Shown here: positions 36,869-45,638 of the stretch, piece by piece
Layout: each line of letters begins with the position of its first letter
Numbering within the stretch: the first letter of the stretch is position 1
NCBI GenBank assembly: GCA_014802725.1
Contig: JAAVBS010000005.1
Coordinates: 1-55,615 of the forward strand
DNA from: a bacterium
GTDB taxonomy: Bacteria > Bacteroidota > Bacteroidia > Bacteroidales > P3
DNA: 55,615 bases
Reading direction: 5' to 3'
Notes under the pieces: model-generated
The model's database searches: none
What the model saw: only the letters and a program-made list of their open reading frames with translations
What the model was told of the DNA's origin: nothing
Program-made: the position numbers and the translations under genes

Positions 36869-38194
36869 ATGGAAAAGACAGCGTTTCAAAAAGTATATAC
36901 GCGATTGGAGGCCGTGACCAAGGCGACGGTCGATGTGCGGGCGACGCAGGTTTCCAACGATGAATTGGCCATGGTGGGCGACCGTTTGGCGCAGGTGGTC
37001 AAAATCAAGGGCGAACGCATCACGCTGCAGGTGTTTTCCGGTACGGAAGGCCTGCCGACGAACGCCGAAGTCGTTTTCTTGGGCAAGGTGCCTTCGCTCA
37101 AGGTGGGCGACGATTTGGTAGGGCGGTTTTTCAACGCATACGGTGAACCCATAGACGGGGGCGCCGAACCCGAAGGCGAGGAACGCGAGATCGGCGGGCC
37201 GTCGGTCAACCCGTTCCGGCGCAAGCAGCCGTCGGAGTTGATTCCCACGGGCATGGCCGGCATCGACTTGAACAACACGCTTGTATCGGGTCAGAAGATT
37301 CCGTTCTTTGCCGACCCGAACGAACCCTACAACCAGGTCATGTGTATGGTGGCCTTGCGGGCCAAGGTGGATAAGATTATTTTGGGCGGCATGGGGCTGA
37401 CGAACGACGACTACCTGTTCTTCAAGCAGTCGTTCGAGAACGCCGGCGTGCTCGACAAGATGATTTGCTTCGTGAACACGACCGAACAGCCGCCCGTCGA
37501 ACGCTTGTTGATTCCCGACATGGCGCTGACGGCGGCCGAATATTTCGCCGTGGATAAGAACGAGAAGGTGCTCGTGCTGCTGACCGACATGACGCTGTAT
37601 GCCGACGCGTTGAGCATCGTCTCCAACCGTATGGATCAGATTCCGTCCAAAGACAGTATGCCGGGTTCGCTTTATTCCGACCTGGCCAAGATTTACGAAA
37701 AGGCCGTTCAGCTGCCCGACGGCGGCTCCATCACGATTATCGCGGTAACGACCTTGAGCGGCGGCGACATCACGCACGCCATCCCCGACAATACGGGTTA
37801 TATTACGGAAGGGCAGTTGTTCCTGCGTAACGACAGCGATGTGAACAAGGTCATCATCGACCCGTTCCGTTCGCTCTCGCGTCTTAAACAGCTGGTTATC
37901 GGCAAGCAGACGCGCGAGGACCATCCGCAGGTCATGAATGCGGCCGTCCGTCTGTACGCCGACGCGGCCAACGCGCGCACCAAGCTGGAGAACGGTTTCG
38001 ATTTGAGCGACTACGACGAACGGACGCTCTCGTTCGCCAAGGACTATTCGGCGCAGATTCTGGCCATCGACGTCAACATCGACACGACCGAGATGCTGGA
38101 CCGCGTTTGGCAGATGTTCGCGCGCTATTTCAAGCCGGCCGAGGTCGCGATCAAGCAGAACCTGATGGACAAGTACTGGCCGAAGAATGTCTGA
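36869..38194 (+). CDS. V/A-type ATP synthase subunit B
   Basis: 'GRFFNAYGEPIDGG', 'DMALTAAEYFAVDKNEKVLVLLTDMTLYADALSIVSNRMDQIPSKDSMPGSLYSDLAKIYEKA'. Confidence 0.96.
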   Translation: MEKTAFQKVYTRLEAVTKATVDVRATQVSNDELAMVGDRLAQVVKIKGERITLQVFSGTEGLPTNAEVVFLGKVPSLKVGDDLVGRFFNAYGEPIDGGAEPEGEEREIGGPSVNPFRRKQPSELIPTGMAGIDLNNTLVSGQKIPFFADPNEPYNQVMCMVALRAKVDKIILGGMGLTNDDYLFFKQSFENAGVLDKMICFVNTTEQPPVERLLIPDMALTAAEYFAVDKNEKVLVLLTDMTLYADALSIVSNRMDQIPSKDSMPGSLYSDLAKIYEKAVQLPDGGSITIIAVTTLSGGDITHAIPDNTGYITEGQLFLRNDSDVNKVIIDPFRSLSRLKQLVIGKQTREDHPQVMNAAVRLYADAANARTKLENGFDLSDYDERTLSFAKDYSAQILAIDVNIDTTEMLDRVWQMFARYFKPAEVAIKQNLMDKYWPKNV

Positions 38195-38234
38195 GGCCGC
38201 GCCGACGGGTTTTGAAAATTAAGTGTGAAAACCG

Positions 38235-38837
38235 ATGCCGATTAAATTTCAATATAACAAGACTTCGCTCAACGAGTTGGGCAAGGGGCTGAAGATGCGG
38301 GAACGGGCCTTGCCGACCATTAAGAGCAAGGAGTCCGCGTTGCGGATGGAGGTCAAGAAAGCCAAGGCCGAGGCCGAACGTCTGGATAAGGCGTTGGAGG
38401 AGGCGATGCAGCGCATGGAAGGGCTGACCGCCCTGTTTCCGGAGTTGGATCCCCGCAGCGTGGAGGTGGAGGCCATTGATCTCAGGATGGGCAAGGTGGC
38501 CGGCGTCAAGGTGCCGGAGCTGAAGGAAATCCGCTTCAAGGAAAAGCCGTTCTTGTCGTTTGCCGAACCGGCCTGGACGGCGCAGGGCATGGAAACGCTC
38601 AAGGAACTGGCGTCCGTGGGGCTGCAGAGCGAGGTGTACCGCTACAAGATGCAGTATCTTGAAAAGGCGCGCAAGAAGACGACCCAAAAAGTGAATCTGT
38701 ACGAAAAGGTGCAGATTCCCGGCTATAAAGAGGCGATACAGAAGATAAAACGCTTTATCGAAGACGAGGAGAACCTGTCGAAGTCCTCGCAGAAAATCGT
38801 CAAGAGCCGTCATATGCAACAGGAGGAGGCGTTATGA
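38235..38837 (+). CDS. V/A-type ATP synthase subunit D
   Basis: 'IKFQYNKTSLNELGKGLKMRERALPTIKSKESALRMEVKKAK'. Confidence 0.92.
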   Translation: MPIKFQYNKTSLNELGKGLKMRERALPTIKSKESALRMEVKKAKAEAERLDKALEEAMQRMEGLTALFPELDPRSVEVEAIDLRMGKVAGVKVPELKEIRFKEKPFLSFAEPAWTAQGMETLKELASVGLQSEVYRYKMQYLEKARKKTTQKVNLYEKVQIPGYKEAIQKIKRFIEDEENLSKSSQKIVKSRHMQQEEAL

Positions 38838-40696
38838 TAGAACCGATGCTGAAATACGAAATCCTGTTGTTCCATCAGGAATTCGAACCTTTCTTGAAGG
38901 CTTTGCAGGCCAAGGGCTTGCTTGACCTGTCGTTGGGCGACTTGGCCGTCAAGGGCACGCAGGAAGAGGACTACCGTTTGGGCGTCCGGGCGGAGCGTTT
39001 GGAGCGCGCGCTCGACGACTGGCGGCGTCTGCATCCGGACGTACGGGCCGCCGCGGCGGATTTCCCGTCGGACGAGGCCGCCCGTATCGAATGGACCGAA
39101 GACGCTTTGGACCGCGCGCGCAAGTCGGCGGAACAGGAAGCTCTCTTGCGGCAGGCCGCCGATAAAGAGGCGGTATGGGGCGTGTACGACCCGGCGTTGT
39201 TGGAAGGCTTGGCGCAGGCCGGGCTGACGTTGCGGTTCGGCAGCATGCCGGCCAAAATGTGGACACTGGATGACGCCGGCCTGAACTACCGGCCCGAAAA
39301 AGCGAAGGTGGCCGAAGCCCCCGAGGCCTATCCGGTGGCGGTGGTGGCCAAAGCCGAGGGCCGCGTCTATTTCGTCTATTGGGATACGTTGCCCGCCGAC
39401 TGGCGCGTGCAGGAGGAGGCCGCGCCGACGCAGCCGCCGGCGCAGTGGGCGGCGCAGGTGCAGGCGGCGCAGCGGCAGAAGGCCGCTGACGAGGCCCGCG
39501 TGGCTTACGCGGCCGACCGCGCGGCCGACTTCAAACAGGCGCGCAAACACTGCTGGAACCGCCTGGCCTATAGTGTGGCGCGCGCCGATATGCCCGCCGA
39601 GGCTGAGGGGAGCCTGCGCATCGTGGAAGGCTACCTGCCGGCCAAGGATCAGGCCGAATTCGAGGCTTTCCTGGAGGCCGAGGGCGTCTTTTTCAGACAA
39701 CAGGCCGCCAAGACCTTGTCCGAGGAGGCGCAGGCGGACGTGCCGGTGTTGCTCAAAAACAACGCCTATGCGCGTCTTTTCGAGCCTATTACCAAACTGT
39801 TTTCGTTGCCCGGCTATCGGGAATTGGACTTGACGCCTTTGTTCGCGCCGTTTTTCATGATGTTCTTCGGCTTCTGTATGGGCGACGCCGGCTACGGCCT
39901 GCTGTTCGTCCTATTGGGCTTCCTGCTCCGCGGCAAGGTAAAGCCGGACTTTAGGCCTATACTGTCGCTCGTCTGCTATTTGGGCGCGGCGGCCGTTGTG
40001 TTCGGTATGCTGTCGGGCACGTTCTTCGGCGTATCGCTCGTCAATGTGCCGGCCTTGCAGCGTTTCCACGCCTATATCCTCGGTCAGGACCAACTCATGA
40101 TGCTCTCGCTCGCGTTGGGCGGCATCCAGATTCTGTTCGGGATGTTCGTACATGTGCTCAATATTTCGCGCCAGAGAGGCTTCAAATATGCCGTGGGCGC
40201 GTTGGGTTGGTGGCTCATCCTCGTGTTCGCGGTTCCGCTTTTAGCCGAACGCATGACGGATTGGACGTTGCCGGTCTTTGTGTGTTACGCCTGCTACGCG
40301 ATGGTGGGCGTGGGCGCGTGCGGCGCGTTCTTCTACAACAGTCCCGGCAAGCCCATTTGGATGAACTTCGGTTCGGGGCTGTGGGCGAGTTACAACACGG
40401 CCACGGGCTTGGTCGGCGACCTGTTGTCCTATATCCGTCTGTTCGCGTTGGGGCTTACGGGCGGTATCCTCGGCGGCGTGTTCAACGACTTGGCCCTGCA
40501 GATGAGCGGATCCATCCCGGTGCTCAAGCAGTTGATTATGATCTTGATCTTGTTGTTCGGCCATGGGCTCAACATCGCGCTCTGCGCGTTGGGGTCGGTT
40601 GTGCACCCGTTGCGTCTCACGTTCGTGGAGTTTTACAAGAACGCGGGCTTCGCGGGCGGCGGCCGTGCCTATCAGGCGTTCAAGATAGAAGAATAG
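38834..40696 (+). CDS. V/A-type ATP synthase subunit I
   Basis: 'FFMMFFGFCMGDAGYGLLFVLLGFLL', 'LLSYIRLFALGLTGGILGGVFNDLAL'; ATGA overlap with D. Confidence 0.95.
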   Translation: MIEPMLKYEILLFHQEFEPFLKALQAKGLLDLSLGDLAVKGTQEEDYRLGVRAERLERALDDWRRLHPDVRAAAADFPSDEAARIEWTEDALDRARKSAEQEALLRQAADKEAVWGVYDPALLEGLAQAGLTLRFGSMPAKMWTLDDAGLNYRPEKAKVAEAPEAYPVAVVAKAEGRVYFVYWDTLPADWRVQEEAAPTQPPAQWAAQVQAAQRQKAADEARVAYAADRAADFKQARKHCWNRLAYSVARADMPAEAEGSLRIVEGYLPAKDQAEFEAFLEAEGVFFRQQAAKTLSEEAQADVPVLLKNNAYARLFEPITKLFSLPGYRELDLTPLFAPFFMMFFGFCMGDAGYGLLFVLLGFLLRGKVKPDFRPILSLVCYLGAAAVVFGMLSGTFFGVSLVNVPALQRFHAYILGQDQLMMLSLALGGIQILFGMFVHVLNISRQRGFKYAVGALGWWLILVFAVPLLAERMTDWTLPVFVCYACYAMVGVGACGAFFYNSPGKPIWMNFGSGLWASYNTATGLVGDLLSYIRLFALGLTGGILGGVFNDLALQMSGSIPVLKQLIMILILLFGHGLNIALCALGSVVHPLRLTFVEFYKNAGFAGGGRAYQAFKIEE

Positions 40697-40721
40697 AAAA
40701 CCTTAAATTAGAAACACTTAA

Positions 40722-41180
<459 letters not shown>

Positions 41181-41212
41181 TCGGCTGAACGCTTGGTTTC
41201 GTATCGTTTCCG

Positions 41213-42634
41213 ATGAAAGACCCGCGGATAGGTACGGCTTACGGCCGTTCGGTATTCCATATCGACGGGTTGCTCTGCCTCACGGCTTTTTTCAGTTTCC
41301 TGAGTGTGGAGCAACCGTTGGGCGGTTTCGGAAACATACGTCTGCCGGTGGAACTCCTGTTGGGGCTGTTGTGTCTGCTGTTCCCGTTCGTATTGTGGGG
41401 GCAGCGGCGCCTTAGGACCGACTTGGGGCTTAGGCGCCCCGACGGCTTTTGGCCCTGCGAGTTACGCTGGTGGATAGGCGCCTATCTGCTATGGATGTGG
41501 ATAGGCGTCTTTTTTTCGCCTTGCAGGCTGGTGGCGTTCAAGGCTTCGTTCGCCTATACGGCCTGTGTGTTGCCGGCTTTTTACGCCGCCTATAAGATGG
41601 AACGCGAAACCCCGGACGGCGGTTTCGGGCGGCGTGTGGCCCGTTCGGCGCTCTTGGGGCTGGGGCTTTTCTCGATCGTGGCCCTGGGGCGTTATTATTT
41701 CGGCTATTTCCGCGGCGAGCCGGTGCCTTACAACAAGATTTTCCGTGTGACCCAACCGTTTCTGTCCGACCACACGCATTGGGGCGCGATGGTAACGCTG
41801 TGGCTGTTTCCCGCCCTGTATTTCGTGCGCTACGCGGCGCGGCTGTGGCAGCGGGCGGGGGCGGCCGTCCTCGTGGCGGTGTTCCTTTGGAGCCTGTGGG
41901 TCAGCCATGCGCGGGCGGCGACGGCCACGCTCTCGGTGCCCTTGGCCATCGTGGCCGTGCTGTACGTATGGCGGTGGCCGCGCCGCCGGCGGCTTGTGGC
42001 CTTGGCCATGGCGCTGGTGGCCGTCACGGCGGGCGGCGTGTGGGCCGTGCGGCAGGGGCAGGCGTTGGATGCCCGCAAGTCGGAGGCCTGGGGCGAGCAT
42101 ATGCTCTCGCTCGTGCGGTACCGGCAGGACGCTTCGAGCATGGAGCGCGTCAACCGCTGGAAGTGCGCCGCCCGCCTGACGGCCGACTACCCGTGGTTCG
42201 GCTGCGGCAAAGATGTCTATCCGTTTGTCTATGGACCCTACCAGCGGGAAGAAGACCTGACCGAAGTGAGCACGTTTGCGGGCGACAACGGCAACGCCCA
42301 TAGCGAATATTTCTCGGCCTTCTGCGAGACCGGCATTCCGGGCGGGCTGTTGTTCCTGTGTATCGTCGTGTTCGGGTTTACGGCCGGTGTCAAGGCCTAC
42401 CGCGCGGTGGGGCGCGGCCAAGACGGCGGCGGGGCGGAAGCCCGTCGGCAGCGCGCCTGGATTCTGTCGCTGTTGTTAGGCTTGGCCGCCTATTTCACGC
42501 AGGGCCTGTTCAACAATTTCCTCTATTTGGACAGCGGTCGCTTCTCCGTTTTCCTCATGCTGGCTTTGGTTCAGGCCGCCTACACGCGGCGTGACGGCGT
42601 TGAGGAAAGGATTTTGGGATGGCCGTCATGCTGA
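41213..42634 (+). CDS. O-antigen ligase (Wzy/WaaL-like) family protein
   Basis: About 12 TM segments; 'ARLTADYPWFGCGKDVYPFVYGPY', 'NAHSEYFSAFCETGIPGGLLFLCIVVFGF'. Confidence 0.85.
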   Translation: MKDPRIGTAYGRSVFHIDGLLCLTAFFSFLSVEQPLGGFGNIRLPVELLLGLLCLLFPFVLWGQRRLRTDLGLRRPDGFWPCELRWWIGAYLLWMWIGVFFSPCRLVAFKASFAYTACVLPAFYAAYKMERETPDGGFGRRVARSALLGLGLFSIVALGRYYFGYFRGEPVPYNKIFRVTQPFLSDHTHWGAMVTLWLFPALYFVRYAARLWQRAGAAVLVAVFLWSLWVSHARAATATLSVPLAIVAVLYVWRWPRRRRLVALAMALVAVTAGGVWAVRQGQALDARKSEAWGEHMLSLVRYRQDASSMERVNRWKCAARLTADYPWFGCGKDVYPFVYGPYQREEDLTEVSTFAGDNGNAHSEYFSAFCETGIPGGLLFLCIVVFGFTAGVKAYRAVGRGQDGGGAEARRQRAWILSLLLGLAAYFTQGLFNNFLYLDSGRFSVFLMLALVQAAYTRRDGVEERILGWPSC

Positions 42635-42691
42635 AAAACCGGGAAAAGGATAATTTTCACTATCTTTACATTTCAAAAAATGCAAACGGTT

Positions 42692-43075
42692 ATGAAGAAA
42701 CTGATGCTTTTGCTGCTATTGGCGGTGCCGATGGTGCTGTGCCAGTCGTGTTTCTCCACGCGGACCAGCATAGGGGATTACCGCATCGCCACGAAGGCGG
42801 ACAACTCGAACGCCTATACCTATTCGAAAGCCAAGCAGTGTTACCTGTTTTGGGGCTTGATTCCGTTGGGGCACGCCCGGGCGGCGGTGCCGCGTGACGG
42901 CCATTGCGAGGTGCGGACGAGTTTCGGCTTCGTGGACTTTTTGGCCTCCGTTCTCACGGGCGGCATTTTCTCGATGCAGACCGTCAAGGTCAAGGCGCCG
43001 AAATACGGCATGATGCCCGCGCGTCCAACCCCGCCGCCGCATCCGGAACATGGTCCGCACCATCACCATCGTTAA
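42692..43075 (+). CDS. Small lipoprotein with His-rich C-terminus
   Basis: 'MKKLMLLLLLAVPMVLCQSCFSTRTSIGDY' lipobox; tail 'PPPHPEHGPHHHHR'. Confidence 0.7.
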   Translation: MKKLMLLLLLAVPMVLCQSCFSTRTSIGDYRIATKADNSNAYTYSKAKQCYLFWGLIPLGHARAAVPRDGHCEVRTSFGFVDFLASVLTGGIFSMQTVKVKAPKYGMMPARPTPPPHPEHGPHHHHR

Positions 43076-43115
43076 AAAAGAAAGGCGACTTCTTCCGAAG
43101 CCGCCTTTCTTTTTA
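43074..43115. terminator. Bidirectional terminator between convergent genes
   Basis: AAAAAAGAAAGGCG ... CGCCTTTCTTTTT. Confidence 0.85.
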
Positions 43116-43132
43116 GGTCGCACCGTATGAAA

Positions 43133-44077
43133 CTACAACAGGTGCTTGATTTTGTCGATGATGTCGGGCAGCATCCGCAGCGACGCCATCTCTTTCCACT
43201 TCTTGCGGGCATCGATGGCCGGCGTGCCGAAATAGACGCCCTTGGCCAGCGACTTATCGACGGCCGACGTGGCCAGCACAACGGTGCCGTCTTCCAGCAC
43301 GAGGTCTTTGTTGACCATGACGTTGGCCCAAAGCAACACGTGGTCGCCCAGCGTGGTCACGCCCGCCACGGCGCAGTGCGCGCCGATGAGGCAGTGTTTG
43401 CCGATATGTGTGTCGTGGCCGATCTGGACAAAGTTGTCGAGCTTGGTGCCCTGTCCGATAATCGTGTCCCCCGTCACGCCCTTGTCAATCGCGCAGAGCG
43501 CGCCGATTTCCACATCGTCTTCCAGCACCGTGCGGCCGCAAGAGTCGATGCGGCGCAGCGTATCGCAGGTGTCGTGCTTGAAATAGTAGGCGTCGCCGCC
43601 GATAACGCTGTTGGACTGGATGATGACGTTGTCGCCGATCACGGTGTAATCGTAGATGCTGACGTTGGCGTGGATGATGCAGTTCTTGCCGATTTTGACA
43701 TGGTTGCCGACAAAGACGTTCGGCTGGATGACCGTGCCTTCGCCGATTTCAGCCGTGGGGCTGATGGCCGTGGGACAGGGCTCGAACGGACGGAAATGCC
43801 GTGTCAGCGCGTTGAAGCAAGCCAACGGATCCTCGGTCACGAGCAGGCACTTGCCTTCAGGGCAGGCCGTCTCCTTGTTGATCAGGATGAGGTCGGCCGC
43901 GGAGTTCAGCACCATGTCGTAGTACTTCTCTGCATCCACATACGTTACGTCACCGGGTTCCACCATGTGGATTTCGTTCATACCCGTCAGCCGGAGGTCA
44001 TCGCGTCCGATCAGGCGCGGTTGCACCGGCATCAGCGCCGTCAGTTCGGCAATCGTATAAGGTTTGCTGAATCTCAT
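43133..44077 (-). CDS. LpxD-like UDP-3-O-acylglucosamine N-acyltransferase
   Basis: Hexapeptide repeats 'ISPTAEIGEGTVIQPNVFVGNHVKIGKNCIIHANVSIYDYTVIGDNVIIQSNSVIGGDAYYFK'. Confidence 0.85.
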   Translation of the reverse strand: MRFSKPYTIAELTALMPVQPRLIGRDDLRLTGMNEIHMVEPGDVTYVDAEKYYDMVLNSAADLILINKETACPEGKCLLVTEDPLACFNALTRHFRPFEPCPTAISPTAEIGEGTVIQPNVFVGNHVKIGKNCIIHANVSIYDYTVIGDNVIIQSNSVIGGDAYYFKHDTCDTLRRIDSCGRTVLEDDVEIGALCAIDKGVTGDTIIGQGTKLDNFVQIGHDTHIGKHCLIGAHCAVAGVTTLGDHVLLWANVMVNKDLVLEDGTVVLATSAVDKSLAKGVYFGTPAIDARKKWKEMASLRMLPDIIDKIKHLL

Positions 44078-44106
44078 AGGAGTTAAGTGATAGCGTGAAA
44101 CTAAAC

Positions 44107-44667
44107 TTAGGCGCGCGAGGAATATTCGCCGCTACGCGTGTCCACCTTGATTTTCTCGCCGGTGTTGATGAACAACGGCACGCGGATTTTCGCGCCCGTA
44201 TCCAAAACGGCTTCTTTCGTGGCGTTCGTCGCCGTATTGCCTTTTTCGCCGGGTTCGGTATAGGTAACCTCGAATTCCATATAGGCGGGCAGTTCGCACG
44301 TCAGCGGCGTTTCGGTCTCGCTGTGGATCAGGATATCGACGATGCAGCCTTCTTTGAGGAACTGCGGGTTCGTAATCAGGTTCTCTTCGATGCTGATCTG
44401 CTCGAACGTTTCGGCGTGCATAAAGTTATAGGAAGTGTCTTCCTTGTAGAGGAACTGGTACGGACGACGTTCCACACGCGCGGTATCCACCTTGACGCCG
44501 GCCGGGAACGTATTCTGCAATACGCGGCCGTTGCGGAGGTTCTTGAGTTTCGTGCGGACGAACGCGCTGCCCTTTCCGGGTTTTACATGTTGAAATTCAA
44601 CTATTTGCCAGAGATCGTTGTTGAACTCTAAACACAAGCCGTTTTTGAAATCTGCTGTGGTTGCCAT
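44107..44667 (-). CDS. efp: Elongation factor P
   Basis: '[62 protein letters not shown]'. Confidence 0.96.
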   Translation of the reverse strand: MATTADFKNGLCLEFNNDLWQIVEFQHVKPGKGSAFVRTKLKNLRNGRVLQNTFPAGVKVDTARVERRPYQFLYKEDTSYNFMHAETFEQISIEENLITNPQFLKEGCIVDILIHSETETPLTCELPAYMEFEVTYTEPGEKGNTATNATKEAVLDTGAKIRVPLFINTGEKIKVDTRSGEYSSRA

Positions 44668-44761
44668 GATAAATTAAGTATAAATGCGTTTATAATATTA
44701 AGGCGCAAAGATAGATAAAAAAAGCATAGTAAAAAAGTGGCGGCGGAAAGGGGCGCGGCGG

Positions 44762-44797
44762 CTTGGTAGGTTGACGCATTATGCGTAATTTTGTTCT
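44762..44797 (+). promoter_or_regulatory. CTTG-N20-TAATTTTG promoter 4 nt before SDR ATG
   Basis: CTTG 44762-44765; TAATTTTG 44786-44793; TTCT; ATG 44798. Confidence 0.65.
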
Positions 44798-45616
44798 ATG
44801 TCTGAAAAGGGAATGCTGACGGCCTTGATTACCGGGGCCTCTTCCGGCCTGGGGGCCGAATTCGTGCGCCAACTGGCGCGTGACGGCCGCTGTGCCGAAC
44901 TGTGGCTTGTGGCACGGCGGGCGGAGGCCATGGCGGCCGTCGTCGAAGCCGGCCGCCGCGAGGCGCAGCTGGCGGGGCGGGCTTTTCCGACATGCCGCAT
45001 CTTGGCCTTGGACCTTTGCCGTGCGGAAGATTTGGCGCACTTGGAAGCCACGTTGGCCGCCGAAAAGCCCGCCTTGGGCTGGGTGGTCAATGCGGCCGGC
45101 TTCGGCAAATTCGGCAACTGGGAGGCGGTCGGCCCCGACTGGGCGGAGCGTATGATAGCCCTGAACGTCAAAGCCTTGGTGCGTATCACGGAAATGTGCA
45201 TTCCGTATATACAAAACGGCGGCCGTATCGTGGAAATCGCCTCTACGGCCGCGTTCTGCCCGTTGCCGGGCATGAACGTCTATGCGGCGAGCAAATCGTT
45301 CGTGCTGTTCTACGGCCGCGCCCTGCGGCGGGAACTGAAATCGGCCGGGCGCGGCATCGGGCTCACGGTGCTCTGTCCGGGCCCCGTGCGTACGGACTTC
45401 TGGGCCATCGGCAACGAGACGTACGCGCTCAAGCGGCTTGGCCGGGCCGATGCATTTTGGATGACGTCGGCCGAAGACGTCGTGCGGCATACGTTGCGGG
45501 CGGCACGGCGCAACAAAGCCGTGGTGACTTACGGCTTCTGGAACAGCTGGCACCGCCGTTTGGCCAAGTGTCTGCCATGGTCGTGGATCATGGCGTTCAG
45601 CCGTAAACTCATATAG
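44798..45616 (+). CDS. Short-chain dehydrogenase/reductase (SDR) family protein
   Basis: 'ALITGASSGLGAEFVRQLA', 'NAAGFGKFGNWEAV', 'YAASKSFVLFYGRALRREL'. Confidence 0.9.
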   Translation: MSEKGMLTALITGASSGLGAEFVRQLARDGRCAELWLVARRAEAMAAVVEAGRREAQLAGRAFPTCRILALDLCRAEDLAHLEATLAAEKPALGWVVNAAGFGKFGNWEAVGPDWAERMIALNVKALVRITEMCIPYIQNGGRIVEIASTAAFCPLPGMNVYAASKSFVLFYGRALRRELKSAGRGIGLTVLCPGPVRTDFWAIGNETYALKRLGRADAFWMTSAEDVVRHTLRAARRNKAVVTYGFWNSWHRRLAKCLPWSWIMAFSRKLI

Positions 45617-45638
45617 ACCATCAAGCGATAATTTTAAT

